DNA from: Gremmenia infestans
Taxonomy: Eukaryota > Ascomycota > Leotiomycetes > Helotiales > Hamatocanthoscyphaceae
NCBI GenBank assembly: GCA_032629725.1
Contig: JAFEVB010000007.1
Span: 2,108,001 to 2,172,000 of the forward strand
Direction: 5' to 3'
DNA: 64,000 nt
A program made the translations under genes and the position numbers. Below, one piece after another: positions 10,044-21,274 of this stretch. Within the stretch, counting starts at the first letter, position 1. Every line of letters starts with the position of its first letter. The notes under the pieces were generated by a model. That model did no database searches, was not told the origin of the DNA, and was given only the letters and a program-made list of their open reading frames with translations.

Positions 10044-10880
10044 GGTCGTGTCGATACAATTGCGATGTTTCTGTTCAATCTAGAGTACTCGTTCGTATCC
10101 TCGTAATAAACAACGGCGCACTCCTCTGTAAACGAAAGACTTAGAACGCACTCGAGTGCTCGTATATCTAGAGGGAAAGAAACCAGGAATGAGGAATTAC
10201 TCGTCGTATATCTAGAAGAAAAAGAAATCAGGAATGAGGAATTCCTCATTCAGGCAAGCTTACTCCGTTCCGTTTCCTAATCTCCACCCCCTCCACCTCC
10301 ACCCCCTTATCTTAGCACGTGTCCGTCCGCCGTGGACTGGACTGGAATATTTAGTGCGGGCCGGCCACCTACACCATGACATGCCGACATGTACCCGTAT
10401 TATTTTATTTTTAGAAAGAGGGGTTAATACTGTAGGAGCCTCAATCAAGGACAAGGAAAGATATATATAGCTTTAAGCCTCAATCCAAACTCAAACCCGA
10501 CCCCCACTTCACTTCACTTCACTCACTTCTTCACCTTTACCCAGAATATTACATTCCATTCCAATCAACATCATGTCATTCATCTACCTACCTACCGACT
10601 ACCTAGCTGTTTCATAAATGCCACCCACCCCCTATTTTGCACAAACCATCCTCCACTCCCACTCCCACAATCTCAAACACCATAGAAAATAAGTAGGTAA
10701 AGGGGTATCTACATAAACAACATTACTCATTCATGTAGACAATCCTTAAGTAGTAGCAACCCTATCCTAGACGCCATCCAATGCAAGCAAGTAATCCACC
10801 CAAAAAGAAGAGAGAAGAAATTATATGTTCGGAAAAATAAGAACATACTAAGCTAAGCGAGTGTATGTAGAAGTGCCGTG
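10044..10880. other. Intergenic between LRR-kinase 5' end and MADS gene 3' end
   Basis: Contains the direct repeat and palindrome annotated separately, a CTCCACCTCCACC-rich patch near 10280-10310, TTCACTTCACTTC repeats near 10510 and TA-rich sequence towards 10860. No gene seen. Confidence 0.4.
10161..10251. repeat. Imperfect 38-nt direct repeat ending in a perfect 20-bp palindrome
   Basis: The unit beginning CGTATATCTAGA and ending AGGAATGAGGAATT occurs at 10161-10198 and again at about 10205-10243, differing by one indel and a few G/C-to-A/T changes. The second copy runs into GAATGAGGAATTCCTCATTC (10232-10251), which is its own reverse complement. It lies about 190 bp upstream of the LRR-kinase start codon. 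It could be a dimeric-protein binding site or a chance product of duplication. Confidence 0.6.
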
Positions 10881-12829
10881 CTATGCATCGTATTTATGTC
10901 GTTTCGCTTCTCCGCCATCACTACTCCCATCCATATCTGGCGTCTTCCTCTTTCCCTGTCCCGCTCTCTCACCCGAATCCTCTCTTAAAAAGCTAGGACC
11001 TGTCCCTACTACTGGTGTAGCGAAGTTCAAAGGACTAGGTAGCGTATTGTTATCACTTCCCCTAAAGTTCCATTCTGGGTAGAAAGAGCTTGGACTGGGT
11101 AAGAACTCGTTGGTCATAAAACGGCTCGGGAGCGCCGAGACGGGAGTATCAATCATGTTGCTGGTATTGGAATTGGCTTGTGAAGGCTGGCTTTGGATGG
11201 GGTGATGGGGACGAGCAAAGGGATTTGGTGGGCCGGATGCGCCTGCTGAAAGGAGGGCTGAAGCAGATGGCGAAGGTGGTGGTAAAACCACGCCAGAAGA
11301 ATGAGATTCTCCGCCTAGGCCGTTGCGGTGTGGATTAGTTCCTGCTACATTGGTTGAAGAGCGTGGACTCGAGTTGGAATCGGCAGTAGCACTTCCGCCG
11401 TCTGAATCTCCCTCTGGAATTTGGACTTTCAGCACTGGTCGCTTACCACCTCCAAGTGATGCTGAATTTGTTCTCGAAGGAGGAGCAAACTCGGTATTGG
11501 AAGAATGGGAAACGCGATTTTTATGCGTATTGGCACGGACAGGCTGTTTGGGCGGAGGAGAATTGTTCGACTTGAGACGAGAAACAGCTCCCACATCCAC
11601 AGACTGTGACCGATTTGAAGTAGGTGCTTCACCCAGTGTAGGTTCCGCATTCGACGTTGAAGATGCCCAATGTTGAGAAAGAATAGACCGTGATTCGTCA
11701 ATAGGCGTGAAAATGCTCCGAGATTTAACAGACATGCGTTTCGGCTCAAGCATCTGTTGAACAGGAGCTTGTTGGTGTTGCTCGGGTTCCTGCTGTTGTG
11801 GTGGCGGAGCTTGATGTATTTGAGGCGGAGATTGCTGTTGTGGGACCTGTTGTGGTTGAGGTAACGGTGGGGACGGCTCTGGACGCGAAGATGGTCTTTC
11901 TTGTGGGAAATTTGGTGGCATCGAAGCACGGCGCTGTTCTTCCGCGTACATCTGTTGTACCTGTGGATGGGGGTGCTGTTGCTGTTGCGGAGGTCCATAG
12001 TTGGGATATTGCGGTGGAGGTCCTTGCTGTGGAACACCTTGTGGGCCATGCATCGGGGGTCCCTGCATATGCTGCGGGAGGCCATGGTGCGCGTGAGGTG
12101 GAGGTCCATTGTTCGGGTTGTAGATGGCTGGATTTGGCATGTAGGCATAGCCGTTAGGAGGTTGCGGCTGAACATGCTGTTGAGGGACCAGAGAACTTTG
12201 TCTGCGAGGGGCATTTCGCGAAGAGGGACGAGATCCAGGATGCGGCTGAGGAGTATGCTGGCGTTGTTGGGGGTGATGCGGGAACGCGCCATTTGGGATT
12301 GGGGGCGAGGATGAAGGAGTGTCTTGTCTCATATGTTGTGGTGGTTGGAATACGGGCGCCTGGAATTGAGGGGGCATCATTTGGGGCTCGACAGATCCGT
12401 GGTGGGAAGGCATAGATCCATCATCGTCATCATCATCGTCCATATCCTTTCCACCCTTTCCATTGAAATCAGCAGGACCCTTGTGTTCGTTGGCGCCTCC
12501 ATACTATAGAAATGTTAGCTGAGGCATATTTGATCTGCGTGCGCAAACGTACGTAATTGTATCTGGTGAGGATCTCGCCAATGTCACTACTCGAGTATTC
12601 GTATAGCTTCTTGTTATTACCAAAGATTATGACTGCGACATCAACGGAACAGAGGACGGAAAGCTCATGCGCCTTCTTGAAAAGACCACCTTTGCGCTTG
12701 AGAAATGTGCTGTTGATGAGATAGATTAGCCGATGTCCAGATGTGCGCGATTTGCTGGGAAGGGAAAACATACACAGAGCGATTTCGATCATCTTTGATG
12801 GCCTTGATTTCAATCTTTCGTCTGCCCAT
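10881..12829 (-). CDS. rlmA: MADS-box transcription factor of the RlmA/Rlm1 (MEF2-like) type
   Basis: About 611 residues from three exons: 12829-12774, 12709-12553 and 12503-10881 (56 + 157 + 1623 nt, in frame). Residues 1-60 are a MADS box: MGRRKIEIKAIKDDRNRSV, FLKRKGGLFKKAHELSVLC and VAVIIFGNNKKLYEY. Right after comes YGGANEHKGPADFNG, which as I recall is typical of fungal Rlm1/RlmA proteins, then a run of aspartates. The rest is proline/glutamine/serine-rich, with long Q/P tracts at about 110-250 and a basic C-terminus (KRHKYDA), as in transactivation regions. In yeast and Aspergillus this factor acts at the end of the cell-wall-integrity MAP-kinase cascade and binds A/T-rich CTA(A/T)4TAG-like sites in the nucleus. 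The gene has a very long pyrimidine-rich leader. Confidence 0.92.
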
Positions 12830-14070
12830 CGCGGCGACGCGCCGAGCTTGCGGAAGATAAGAGGGTTCTATGAATTGATCCAGCTCCTCGGACTTTGCGG
12901 CGAAACCGGAATGGTGAGTATTAGAGGATGGTTTGGGAAACAGATTGACGTTGTTTCTGGTTGAAGGATCAATGCTGCTGGCGCGCAAAGGCAATGGCAC
13001 ACATCAAATGGTTGGCAGGTAGAAGGGAATAAAATAAAGAATACAGCGACGTGTAGTGGTGGCGATGTTGATCCAAAGTGATGAGATGCAATACAGCGAG
13101 TGCAGAAAAAAAGGGGTCGTTGCCGATGTGGTTGTCGATGCGATGGCGATCCCGATACCGATGGTGGTTGTAGTGGTACTGATTGCGGCTGAGATGATCC
13201 GGTACGTGCTAAGAAGGAGATGGAGATTGTTGCGACCGAGGTCTTTCTAGGCAGACAGACAAGTTGAAGTGAAACGAACTGGACTGGACAGGAGCGATGA
13301 AAGGTAAAGAAGTAGTGATACAAGGCGGGAATTACCAATTTAACATTGGCGACTTGAAAATTGGGGTTCGGGGGCGGGAGTAGATATAGATGATGCGATG
13401 GATGGATGGATGGATGGATGGATGGTTGGTTGGTGATGTTGTTTGTGTGTGTTGATGTTGCGATACAGTCGGTACCTGAGTGAGTGATAACTGTAATGTA
13501 CGTGCAAGGCAAGGCTGGCGGGCAGTAATCAGTCAGGCTGGTACATAGAACTTTTTGATGGTGCAGGTTGATAAACTGATAGAGGATGCTGGCGATGCTA
13601 AATATAGAGAAGCTGTGGTCGGTGTTGGCTTCGCAAGAGGGGAGGAGGGGTGCGAGAAGAGTGGCCGGAGAAAAGAACGGTGGGAGATTGGTGGAGATCC
13701 GAGTGAAAGAGGAAAGGTGCGGGTGAGACGAGAGAGAAAAAGGTGGAGTGCAAGGAAGGAGTGAGGATGGTGATAGGACCAACTGATAGGCGAGGCGGGG
13801 CCGCAGACTCGATGGGTACAAGGCTTGTCTTGTTCACTCCGCTGCATGGCATCCCTGCGCCACGAAATCAGAGTCAGTCTAATCTCCAAGAGGCAAAAAA
13901 GAGGCTTGACGCTGCACAGCTTAAACCAAAAGGGGCAGGCATCTGGAAAGATATTGAGATGAGGGGCCATGAGGAGACTCAGGAGAGGGATGGTGATTGG
14001 TGGGAAGGGCCGGTAGAGGGAGCACAGTCGTATCATCTCATGGGAAAGCAAGCAGAGGAGCATTTACGCG
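12830..14070 (-). promoter_or_regulatory. Long C/T-rich leader / promoter of the MADS gene
   Basis: Read on the minus strand, about 1.2 kb upstream of the MADS start codon is strongly pyrimidine-rich (CTCC, TTCC, CATC runs) and stays open in several frames purely because of that bias. It includes a GATG tandem array at 13397-13425. Such leaders are common before fungal regulators and suggest a long 5' UTR with upstream open frames. The transcription start cannot be placed. Confidence 0.45.
13397..13425. repeat. GATG microsatellite
   Basis: Seven consecutive GATG units, followed by two GGTT units. A simple tandem repeat, probably polymorphic between strains. Confidence 0.9.
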
Positions 14071-17000
14071 TTTGTAGCTAGTAAGAAGTAAATTTAATTA
14101 TTACAATAAAAGATGAGATAAAAATAAAGATACAAATACCCATACTAACTAAACAAACATCTATCATACCCTATTTCTTTAAGCATTAACAGAGCAATTA
14201 ATCATCTTCTCTAACATCAGCATCAGCATCATATCATTACTGCAATGGTATCAGCCTCCCAGCAGTGTACAGTAGCACGCCAACATCCTTGAATGATATT
14301 CCCCACTCGCCATAGGCCACACGCAAACGTTCGCGTGGCCAACCATATAAGCGCTCGAGTCGATCAAGGGGGGTGAGTCTCTCTTCCAACTGGCCCAACA
14401 AGCCCTACACGACGCGACCCCTTCCTCACAGCAGGGGGGAGGGGGTGTCTTTTTGATCAGCACAGCACAATGGCTGCATAATATACCCGGTACTGTAGAT
14501 AATGTCCCATAAATAGCCCACATCTGGGTCTATTTGGCAACGATGCAAGCAAGGGAGGAGGCTATCTAAAGTACAGTAATTACCCCGAATCCGGTGTAAG
14601 ACTTCCCCAGAAACAAACCAACAAGCCTTCTCCCGTACCGCACCGTGCCTGCCGAGACATGTATCTTATGTGCCTGGGAAGGTTCATTTCTATTCCTGCT
14701 AACACACCTCGATGTTTTATGCAGGTACAATGCAGGACATCAATAGCCTCAATAGCCTCATCCTGGAGCTGTTTGTTAAACTGGTATACCTTCTCGCTTG
14801 GAGAATCGTCAAGACTTTGATTTGGAATAAACGCATTTCTAAATATATTTTATAAGCTGCGTGCTTACGGAATACAGCAACAAATACCTGAGTTAGAAAA
14901 CCAAGCTATTTAAGAATTACCATATTGTCGTGAAGCAACAAATCTATACTTTAGTCCCAGACACCTCAAGCAAGCACAAGCAAACCTCCAGCGGTCATTC
15001 TTTATATGCCGACACGTCAGATCAGCAGTGGCATAATCCGTCAGCAAAAGCCAAGCCAAGCCATCGCAATCGATTGCAGGGAATCCACCGGTATCACATA
15101 TCTTTGCATGTTTTAACTCAGACCGACCTACCTGCCCAAGGTAAGATTACCTCACAATATACACAAGAAATCAAAGAAAAGGTTTCAAGAACTCGAGCTG
15201 GATCCAGTAGATATGTTATCTGTACTACCGGTCTTAGTAACGGTAGATCAATCAACACCAGCCGCGAAAGAAATCCTTCTTGTGAACTTGTGTCCACTCC
15301 ACTGTCTTCTCAACGGACCTTCTTCTACGTTCTCTCACCGCACGCCACGCCACGCCCCGCACCGCTCGAGCTTTCGTTGAGTACTGTATCACGACACGGA
15401 ACTTCTACAGTACAGCACCTCCACCATCCTCCAAACTTCTTTCAAGACCGTTTCCTTAATCACTCCCCCTCCATCTCTACATCATATAGGTAGGTAGGTA
15501 GGTAGGTATACGTATCTATGTACTTCCCTCCCTCTCACTCACTCACCCACTCCAACAAACAATCCCAGTACCCAACACTAACCCAACTCAACTCACGCCG
15601 CGCACACTCCACCATGCGGCTCGTCCTCCCCCCGGGCCCTAGCCGAGCCAACTTCCTTCACTCGCACATCCATGCACCCATCCATACACAAGCACGCACG
15701 CTACTGCACCTCCTCCACCGTCGCATCACACCCATTCATTCTAAAAATACACCTAAGAATAAACATTATTGCTCGGCTCGGTACACCAGAACCAGACCAG
15801 CCACCCACCAACACAAGTACCGATACCTCGCGATAGCTCGCCGAGGCAAGAAGGAAAGAAGGCAAGAATGCAAGGCAAGATAATCAATTAATCGATCGAT
15901 CAATTAATATATCGTACCCAACTATCACGATATACGGACATGTAGTCGAAGGCTCCACTTCCCCTCGCTGTGTTCAAACGGGTTGCTTACTCCGTCATTC
16001 CTCTACCTACCTACATATACTGCCAGTAAAACTAAAGTAGAGTAGATACCTACCTACCTTATATCTTACACTACACTACACTACACTCACCCCATCTTCC
16101 CATCTTCCAGTACCCAACAAACCATCCCAACTCCCCCAATCCCCTCATCATCCCAAATAACTCCCCCAAAACCCACCCACCCACCAACCCATCCATCATA
16201 CATACCCCCCTCCCCCCATTTTCAAACACCACCATTCCCCAGCTCATACATACATCAATACCTCCCTCCAATACCTACCCGCCTGCCTTACCGTAATCGC
16301 TCGCGAACCTCATCGCCCTTCTTCACTCTATGATGGTGGGTTTAAGAAGAAGGAAAGCCTAAATCAAAGCGAGACAAGAATCATCATCATCATCATCATA
16401 ATCATAGTTATATTTTAGATCAAGCTGAGTCACTGAGTCAATGAATAAATGAATGTCTAGATATTAATCATTTCCGTATTTCCTAAGAACGCGCACGTTA
16501 GAGCAGGAGTATCCAAACAAGTAAGCATAAGACACGACCATCACATCACATCACATCACATACCACTTCAGAGTATATCTCAAGTACAAGTACTGTATCG
16601 AATCGGCAAATCAACACACACCTCACCACTTACTCACAATCACCCACACAAACCTCAAAACTCAAGATTAATATATATTTGCATTCTTCCCAACTACCGA
16701 GAATGTATGCTTCCAAAATTAATCCCCCATATCAATTACAGAATACGCCAATGCTGAGCCGCAACACTTGCATGCTCAATCCACAACTTCATGCCATGTC
16801 AGCCATGTCACGCCAGTCCAACGCCTGAAAATGCCCGCGCGCATGCCTGAGTGCGTGCGTATTATGTACAAGTAGAGGTGAAAATGAATTTGCCTTCATT
16901 CGGAAGACCAAAGTTCCATGGTCGGGGGTAGTGGGGAAATTGGGAAATCGATATCTCGACGGTGTTCCTTCGACTTCATGCGGTATCGCGAAAGGGAGGA

Positions 17001-17074
17001 GAATCGTGTCTCGCGAGGTTCGAGGCGGTATCGTGTATGTATGTGTAGACGGATAAAGGTTCCGACAAGTAGCT
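14071..17074. other. 3.0 kb region without a convincing gene
   Basis: Lies between the MADS leader and the TAF1 3' end. It holds AT-rich stretches (14090-14230), C-rich sequence with many CCACC/CTCC strings (15400-16260), a GGTA array near 15489-15508, the repeat ATCAATTAAT-CGATCG-ATCAATTAAT at 15883-15908 and a TCA triplet array near 16380-16400. Frames of 187 codons (14930-15493) and 121 codons (15518-15883) have background composition and no motif. A non-coding transcript or distal promoter is possible. Confidence 0.4.
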
Positions 17075-20000
17075 TTAACCAAACGAAGGCGCAGCAGCAG
17101 CACCAAAGGCCCCAAACCCAGCCGGAGCTTTGTCTTCAGCCTTCATCTGCCCATTAAGCATAGGACAAAGCCTGAAAGAATGTAGAGATTAGCATATTGC
17201 ATTATATAAGAATTCAAAAGATAATTGAAGAATAGATCATAACGTCTCGCTTGAGCATGAGTCCACTGAGTCACGGCCACAGGAGCCGAAAGAGTTCAAG
17301 TATAGTTGGGGCAGTACTTTTTGTTGGTCTTGATGTGTCCGGCCATTCCACAGTTCGCGCATTTTCTTGTCGTCCCTTGGGGCTTCTCGACTGATTTCGC
17401 AGGGGTGGAGGCAGGTGAGCCGGTGTCAGCTGGCCTGTCGTTTGAGATGATGCCCTTTTGCTTCTCACGAGCATGGCGACGTTCCTTGTTACGCTCTAGA
17501 CGAGCAAGCTCATCCTTGATTCTACCTGAAGTTAGCATGTACAAAAAGAATGAAAAAGGGTTCATACCTCTTAGCCTCCAGTCGATCCCATTCGGCATTT
17601 CCAGTGGGCTTCGCATCGTACACATTGGTACTCTGGTTATCAAGTGCATGACGGCGCTTCTGGTATTCACGCGCCACACGAGGATCCTTGATGATATGAG
17701 TAATTTCCTCGGTCTGTCCCAACTTGTTCCGAACAGTGCGAGTGATGCGCATAGCTTTACTACGTCGATCGACACCACTGAATCTACTGAGCTGGCTAGC
17801 AGAATCATCAAAGCCAGCAGGGGTGGCCATAGACTGAGGAGTTTGACCAGAATTGAGTCTTCGATCTTCATCCTCCTGCTCGAGCTCCATTTCATTCTCA
17901 GAATGCTCAGTCGGATCGGACAAGTTCATCTTTTGCCTATGCCAAATTTCGTTGATGGATTTCTTGTAATTCTCCTCCTGCTCCTTGACGTTGTATCCAT
18001 GGCCATTCTTCTTCTGTGCATCTTTTGCGCTTTGGTCTGAGCTTCCTCCAGGACCTTTAGGTTGAAAGCCGCCTTTCATCGACACTCTGATCATATTGAT
18101 AGCCAATCCACAGCCGGATGGATCGCCAGCACCATGAAGGTCGAGCATACCCTTTTCTGTAGAGGCATCGAGGAAAGCTTTGGTAGTTTTCCAAGGCGTA
18201 AGATTCTTCTCGAGAATTTGGTCGGGGGTCAGCTTGCCATCATCGTCCGCCTCGGCAGCATCCTCTGCTCCCTCCTTGTCTTTTCCATCCAATTCCATTC
18301 CAGCATCCTGAAGAGCTCGATAGCCAACTTGCATCGCATCAAGCGCACATATCTCTTCCGGCTTGATCAGACTTCGCGTAGACGCCTCATCTTGCACCAT
18401 CTCGCCAGGCTTGATCTTCCAGACTTTCTCAACCTTGTCATACAAGAAGTATTCCTTGAGTTTCTGTCTATTCTGCATGTCGCTAGATTCGGCAATGTGC
18501 GCTGTAACGTCACCAATCTTAAGATGGCCATGAGGATCGTGTCGGATCTTTCGCATGCCAATCATCTTCATTCGTAATTTTGCAGCAGTTGTAACCCTTC
18601 TAGAATGAGGACTGGGAATTTCCATTGACGGGAACTCTTGCCCTACTGCAAATAAATGATCGATGTTACGAATGTGCCATGACATGCCATGTGTTCCAGT
18701 GTTGGTGCGAATGACAAGGAAATCAGTACTCTTGGCATCATGCTTGAAGATTGGAGCTCTGTACATAGCATTGTGAAGAGTTCGAACCGTTTCACCGGGT
18801 TCAACGTGGCCAAATTTTGCAAATGGCGACCTATCTTCAGGGAGAAGTAAAGTTACATCACCAACTTTGTCGTCAGGTAAAGGCCGACTCTCATCATCGG
18901 CTTTTTCGCGACGGTAATAGTTGATGATCCGATTTCCCATACCAAAGTTTGAAAGCACTGTTGGATGTTCTTCGGAATATTCTAGCAACGTGGCGCTGGC
19001 ATAGTGGTCGGCAAGACTCAGATCCTTGGACGTCTTGAAGAGATCATGTGTAGGGAGATTCTTGAGATCCTTCTTCTTCTTAGTAATCCAAGGCTTAGAG
19101 AAATGAATAGGTTGGTTCATGACCTTATTGAAATGAAGAGCCGGCCGGTGCCAGCTACGAGCTTCTCCAACCCAAAACTTAACTCGGTAGTATGGCCATT
19201 GGAGTCTTTGTGCCGGCAAACTATGCTCGACAGAGATGTTTCCAAGGGTGGCTCGAACTTTGCTCTTGTGGTTCTGCTTAAGAGCCTCATATGCTGCATC
19301 ATTAGACATGTTAAATCTTGAGTGTAATCTTGCTGAGAGGTCTCCTTTTCCAGCTTTTTGGGTGGATCCTATACGTCGGCGCTTTGCCGGTTTCTGCTCT
19401 TGCGTATCGACGAGTATATAAGGATCATTCAGATCAATACATACGCGCTTCGCAACTCTTCTCGTTGCCTCCTCAAAGTCATCGAATGAAGGAACAGGGA
19501 AGCGTTGAGTGCTCATGATATCCTTTTCCTGTGTCTGAACCTTCCTACGTTTCGCAGCGGGTCCAAGGATCTCCAGCTCCCAAGCGTCAAGTTCCTCCTC
19601 TGGTTCCTCAACGGGTGGTGGTAATACCGGATTGATCCTCGATTCCCAATCCTCACAGATTATCTCAAGGTCAGCCCAAGTAACCCCTCCCAATTTCTCA
19701 TTTGGGTCTGGTGAAGACCAATCGAAACCCTCATCGATTTCGGCTTCGTCTGAAGACTCCTCGACAATAGCCACCAGCCCCTTGGCCTCGGCTTCTTGGA
19801 CACGCTTTCGCTTATCGGATGTCGCAGGCCCGGCAGAGTAGAAGTTCTTCTCCTGATCCGGAGCAAGATCCAAGCTGACTTTGGTCGGGTGAACTGGTTT
19901 TGGGCGTCTGTCGGGTGTTTTGTAGATGTAGTGTGCAGGTTGTGGAGGCAATAATTCACTAAAATTACAAATTGTTCCTTGCTCAAACTTTGGCCAGGAC

Positions 20001-20524
20001 TGTTTCACAAGCTCAAGTATCGACTCCGCAGGAGCAGGTATGGAAGGATCTTGATTTGAGGCCCCGTAATGTTCGGGGAAGTTGAGCTCGCGCAGATCAA
20101 CTTCAGGTTCGATGGAAGGCAGCGTCAGGCTACCATTGATTTGCGGGAGGTTTGTTGTTCCGTCTGGCTGAAATACCTCATCGTCCTCAAACTGGTCGAA
20201 AGGTGAAGAGCCACGACCATCACCAAAGAGATCATCCGTATCATGGCTTGTTCCCATATCATCAGTAAGACCAGGCAGATCGCCCTCGCCGGCACCAGCT
20301 GCATCCTCTTCCTCAGGGAGGTCATCGTCGCTTATGTCCTCATAGTCCTGGGCGTCGTCGGCCTTGTCACCAGTCTCCAGGGGCCGATTCTCGTCGAAAA
20401 GCGCGGGACCTTCACCTTGGTCTTGAGCATCCATCAGTCGCCGAATATTGGCTTCATCCTGTTCCACCTGTACCTTCCAGTCGACCTCGCTGAATGCCGG
20501 AGGCTCTGTCGTAGGAGGTGCCAT
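17075..20524 (-). CDS. TAF1: TFIID subunit TAF1 (TAFII250-type)
   Basis: About 1085 residues from three exons: 20524-17568, 17521-17318 and 17171-17075 (2957 + 204 + 97 nt, in frame). The acidic N-terminus (EVDWKVQVEQDEANIRRLM, then Asp/Glu-rich runs) resembles the TBP-binding TAND region. The centre is the conserved TAF1 core (DUF3591), with KFWVGEARSWHRP, SNFGMGNRIINYYR, TNTGTHGMSWHIRNIDHLF and KLTPDQILEKNLTPWKTTK. The C-terminus is a zinc knuckle, CANCGMAGHIKTNKKLCP, split by the last intron, followed by a short tail rich in Ala, Phe and Gly. No bromodomain is present, as in other fungi. TAF1 scaffolds TFIID at RNA polymerase II promoters in the nucleus. The last exon is only about 31 codons and is easy to miss, because reading through its donor gives a false end. 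Confidence 0.95.
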
Positions 20525-21274
20525 TGTGATAGTGCTCTGGGTGTCCCTTAGATGCCTTTTAAGAAGAGCACCAGCTCTGATGAGCTCCTAACCATCGATA
20601 TCGCGTGCACAGCAGCTTGTAGATTGTATGTTGTTCGTCGCGGTGGCGTGGAGATGGAAAGCGTCGCGTCGAATCTTAGGTAGCTTTGTGGCTGTCAGTA
20701 ATGGAGCGCGGGGTGTCTTGTATATTAAAGTTGCGTGGAAGATCGAGGTTGCAATATGCGCTACTGGTCGGTATGCGTCACCGGAAATGCAAGGCTGAGA
20801 GATGACCTTACCCATACGGAGGTAGGCATGCATGCTCTGCTTACGAGCGCACGTGCCTGAACCCCTGCCAAAGAGTGAGTGAATCTCTTTTTGGGTTTCT
20901 TGCATTTTGGCTTCTTATTCCTCCTTAAAAAGAAAATATTTATTATTGTGAGTTACACTATAAACACTTTACATTTCTACATCTTTGTGCAGTGTGATTT
21001 TCAGCCTTGATACAGTTCTGATCGTCGATGCTAATTGTACAACAATGGTGGGGGTTCCTCTGTCCTAATTATGTTCCCCTCAATATTAAATATTGATTAT
21101 TTCTTTGCTTCTTATTCACATTAAAATTCGCTTTCACCTTCTACGTTGATATTGAAGTTCTCACAGCGACCAAAAGGCCCCAATCGGTTTAATCCAAAAT
21201 TCATGTACTCTACCACTTCCGCTCCACATTTTTGAATTGCTTGATCTCGAGAAGTCTCGATACGTTACTTCATC
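20525..21274. promoter_or_regulatory. Divergent promoter region of TAF1 and the D-serine dehydratase-like gene
   Basis: 750 bp between two divergent start codons. AT-rich towards the right half (20925-21150). A 105-codon minus-strand frame at 20588-20905 shows no motif and is not called. Confidence 0.45.

Noticed and set aside
11429..12292. 287-codon frame inside the MADS factor gene
   Set aside because: Shifted shadow of the Q/P-rich region; repeats of His/Arg/Asn reflect CAG/CAA runs read out of frame.
12868..13821. Long minus-strand open frame of 317 codons upstream of the MADS box
   Set aside because: It is open only because the strand is C/T-rich (Ser/Pro/Leu/His product), overlaps the MADS start and has no motif; more likely a leader.
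15487..15508. GGTA and other short tandem arrays as a possible CRISPR or centromere-like repeat
   Set aside because: Simple microsatellites without spacers; CRISPR arrays are not expected in a eukaryotic nuclear genome.
14930..15883. Two plus-strand open frames of 187 and 121 codons
   Set aside because: Composition follows the C/A-rich background, with no conserved motif, poor start contexts and no splice logic.
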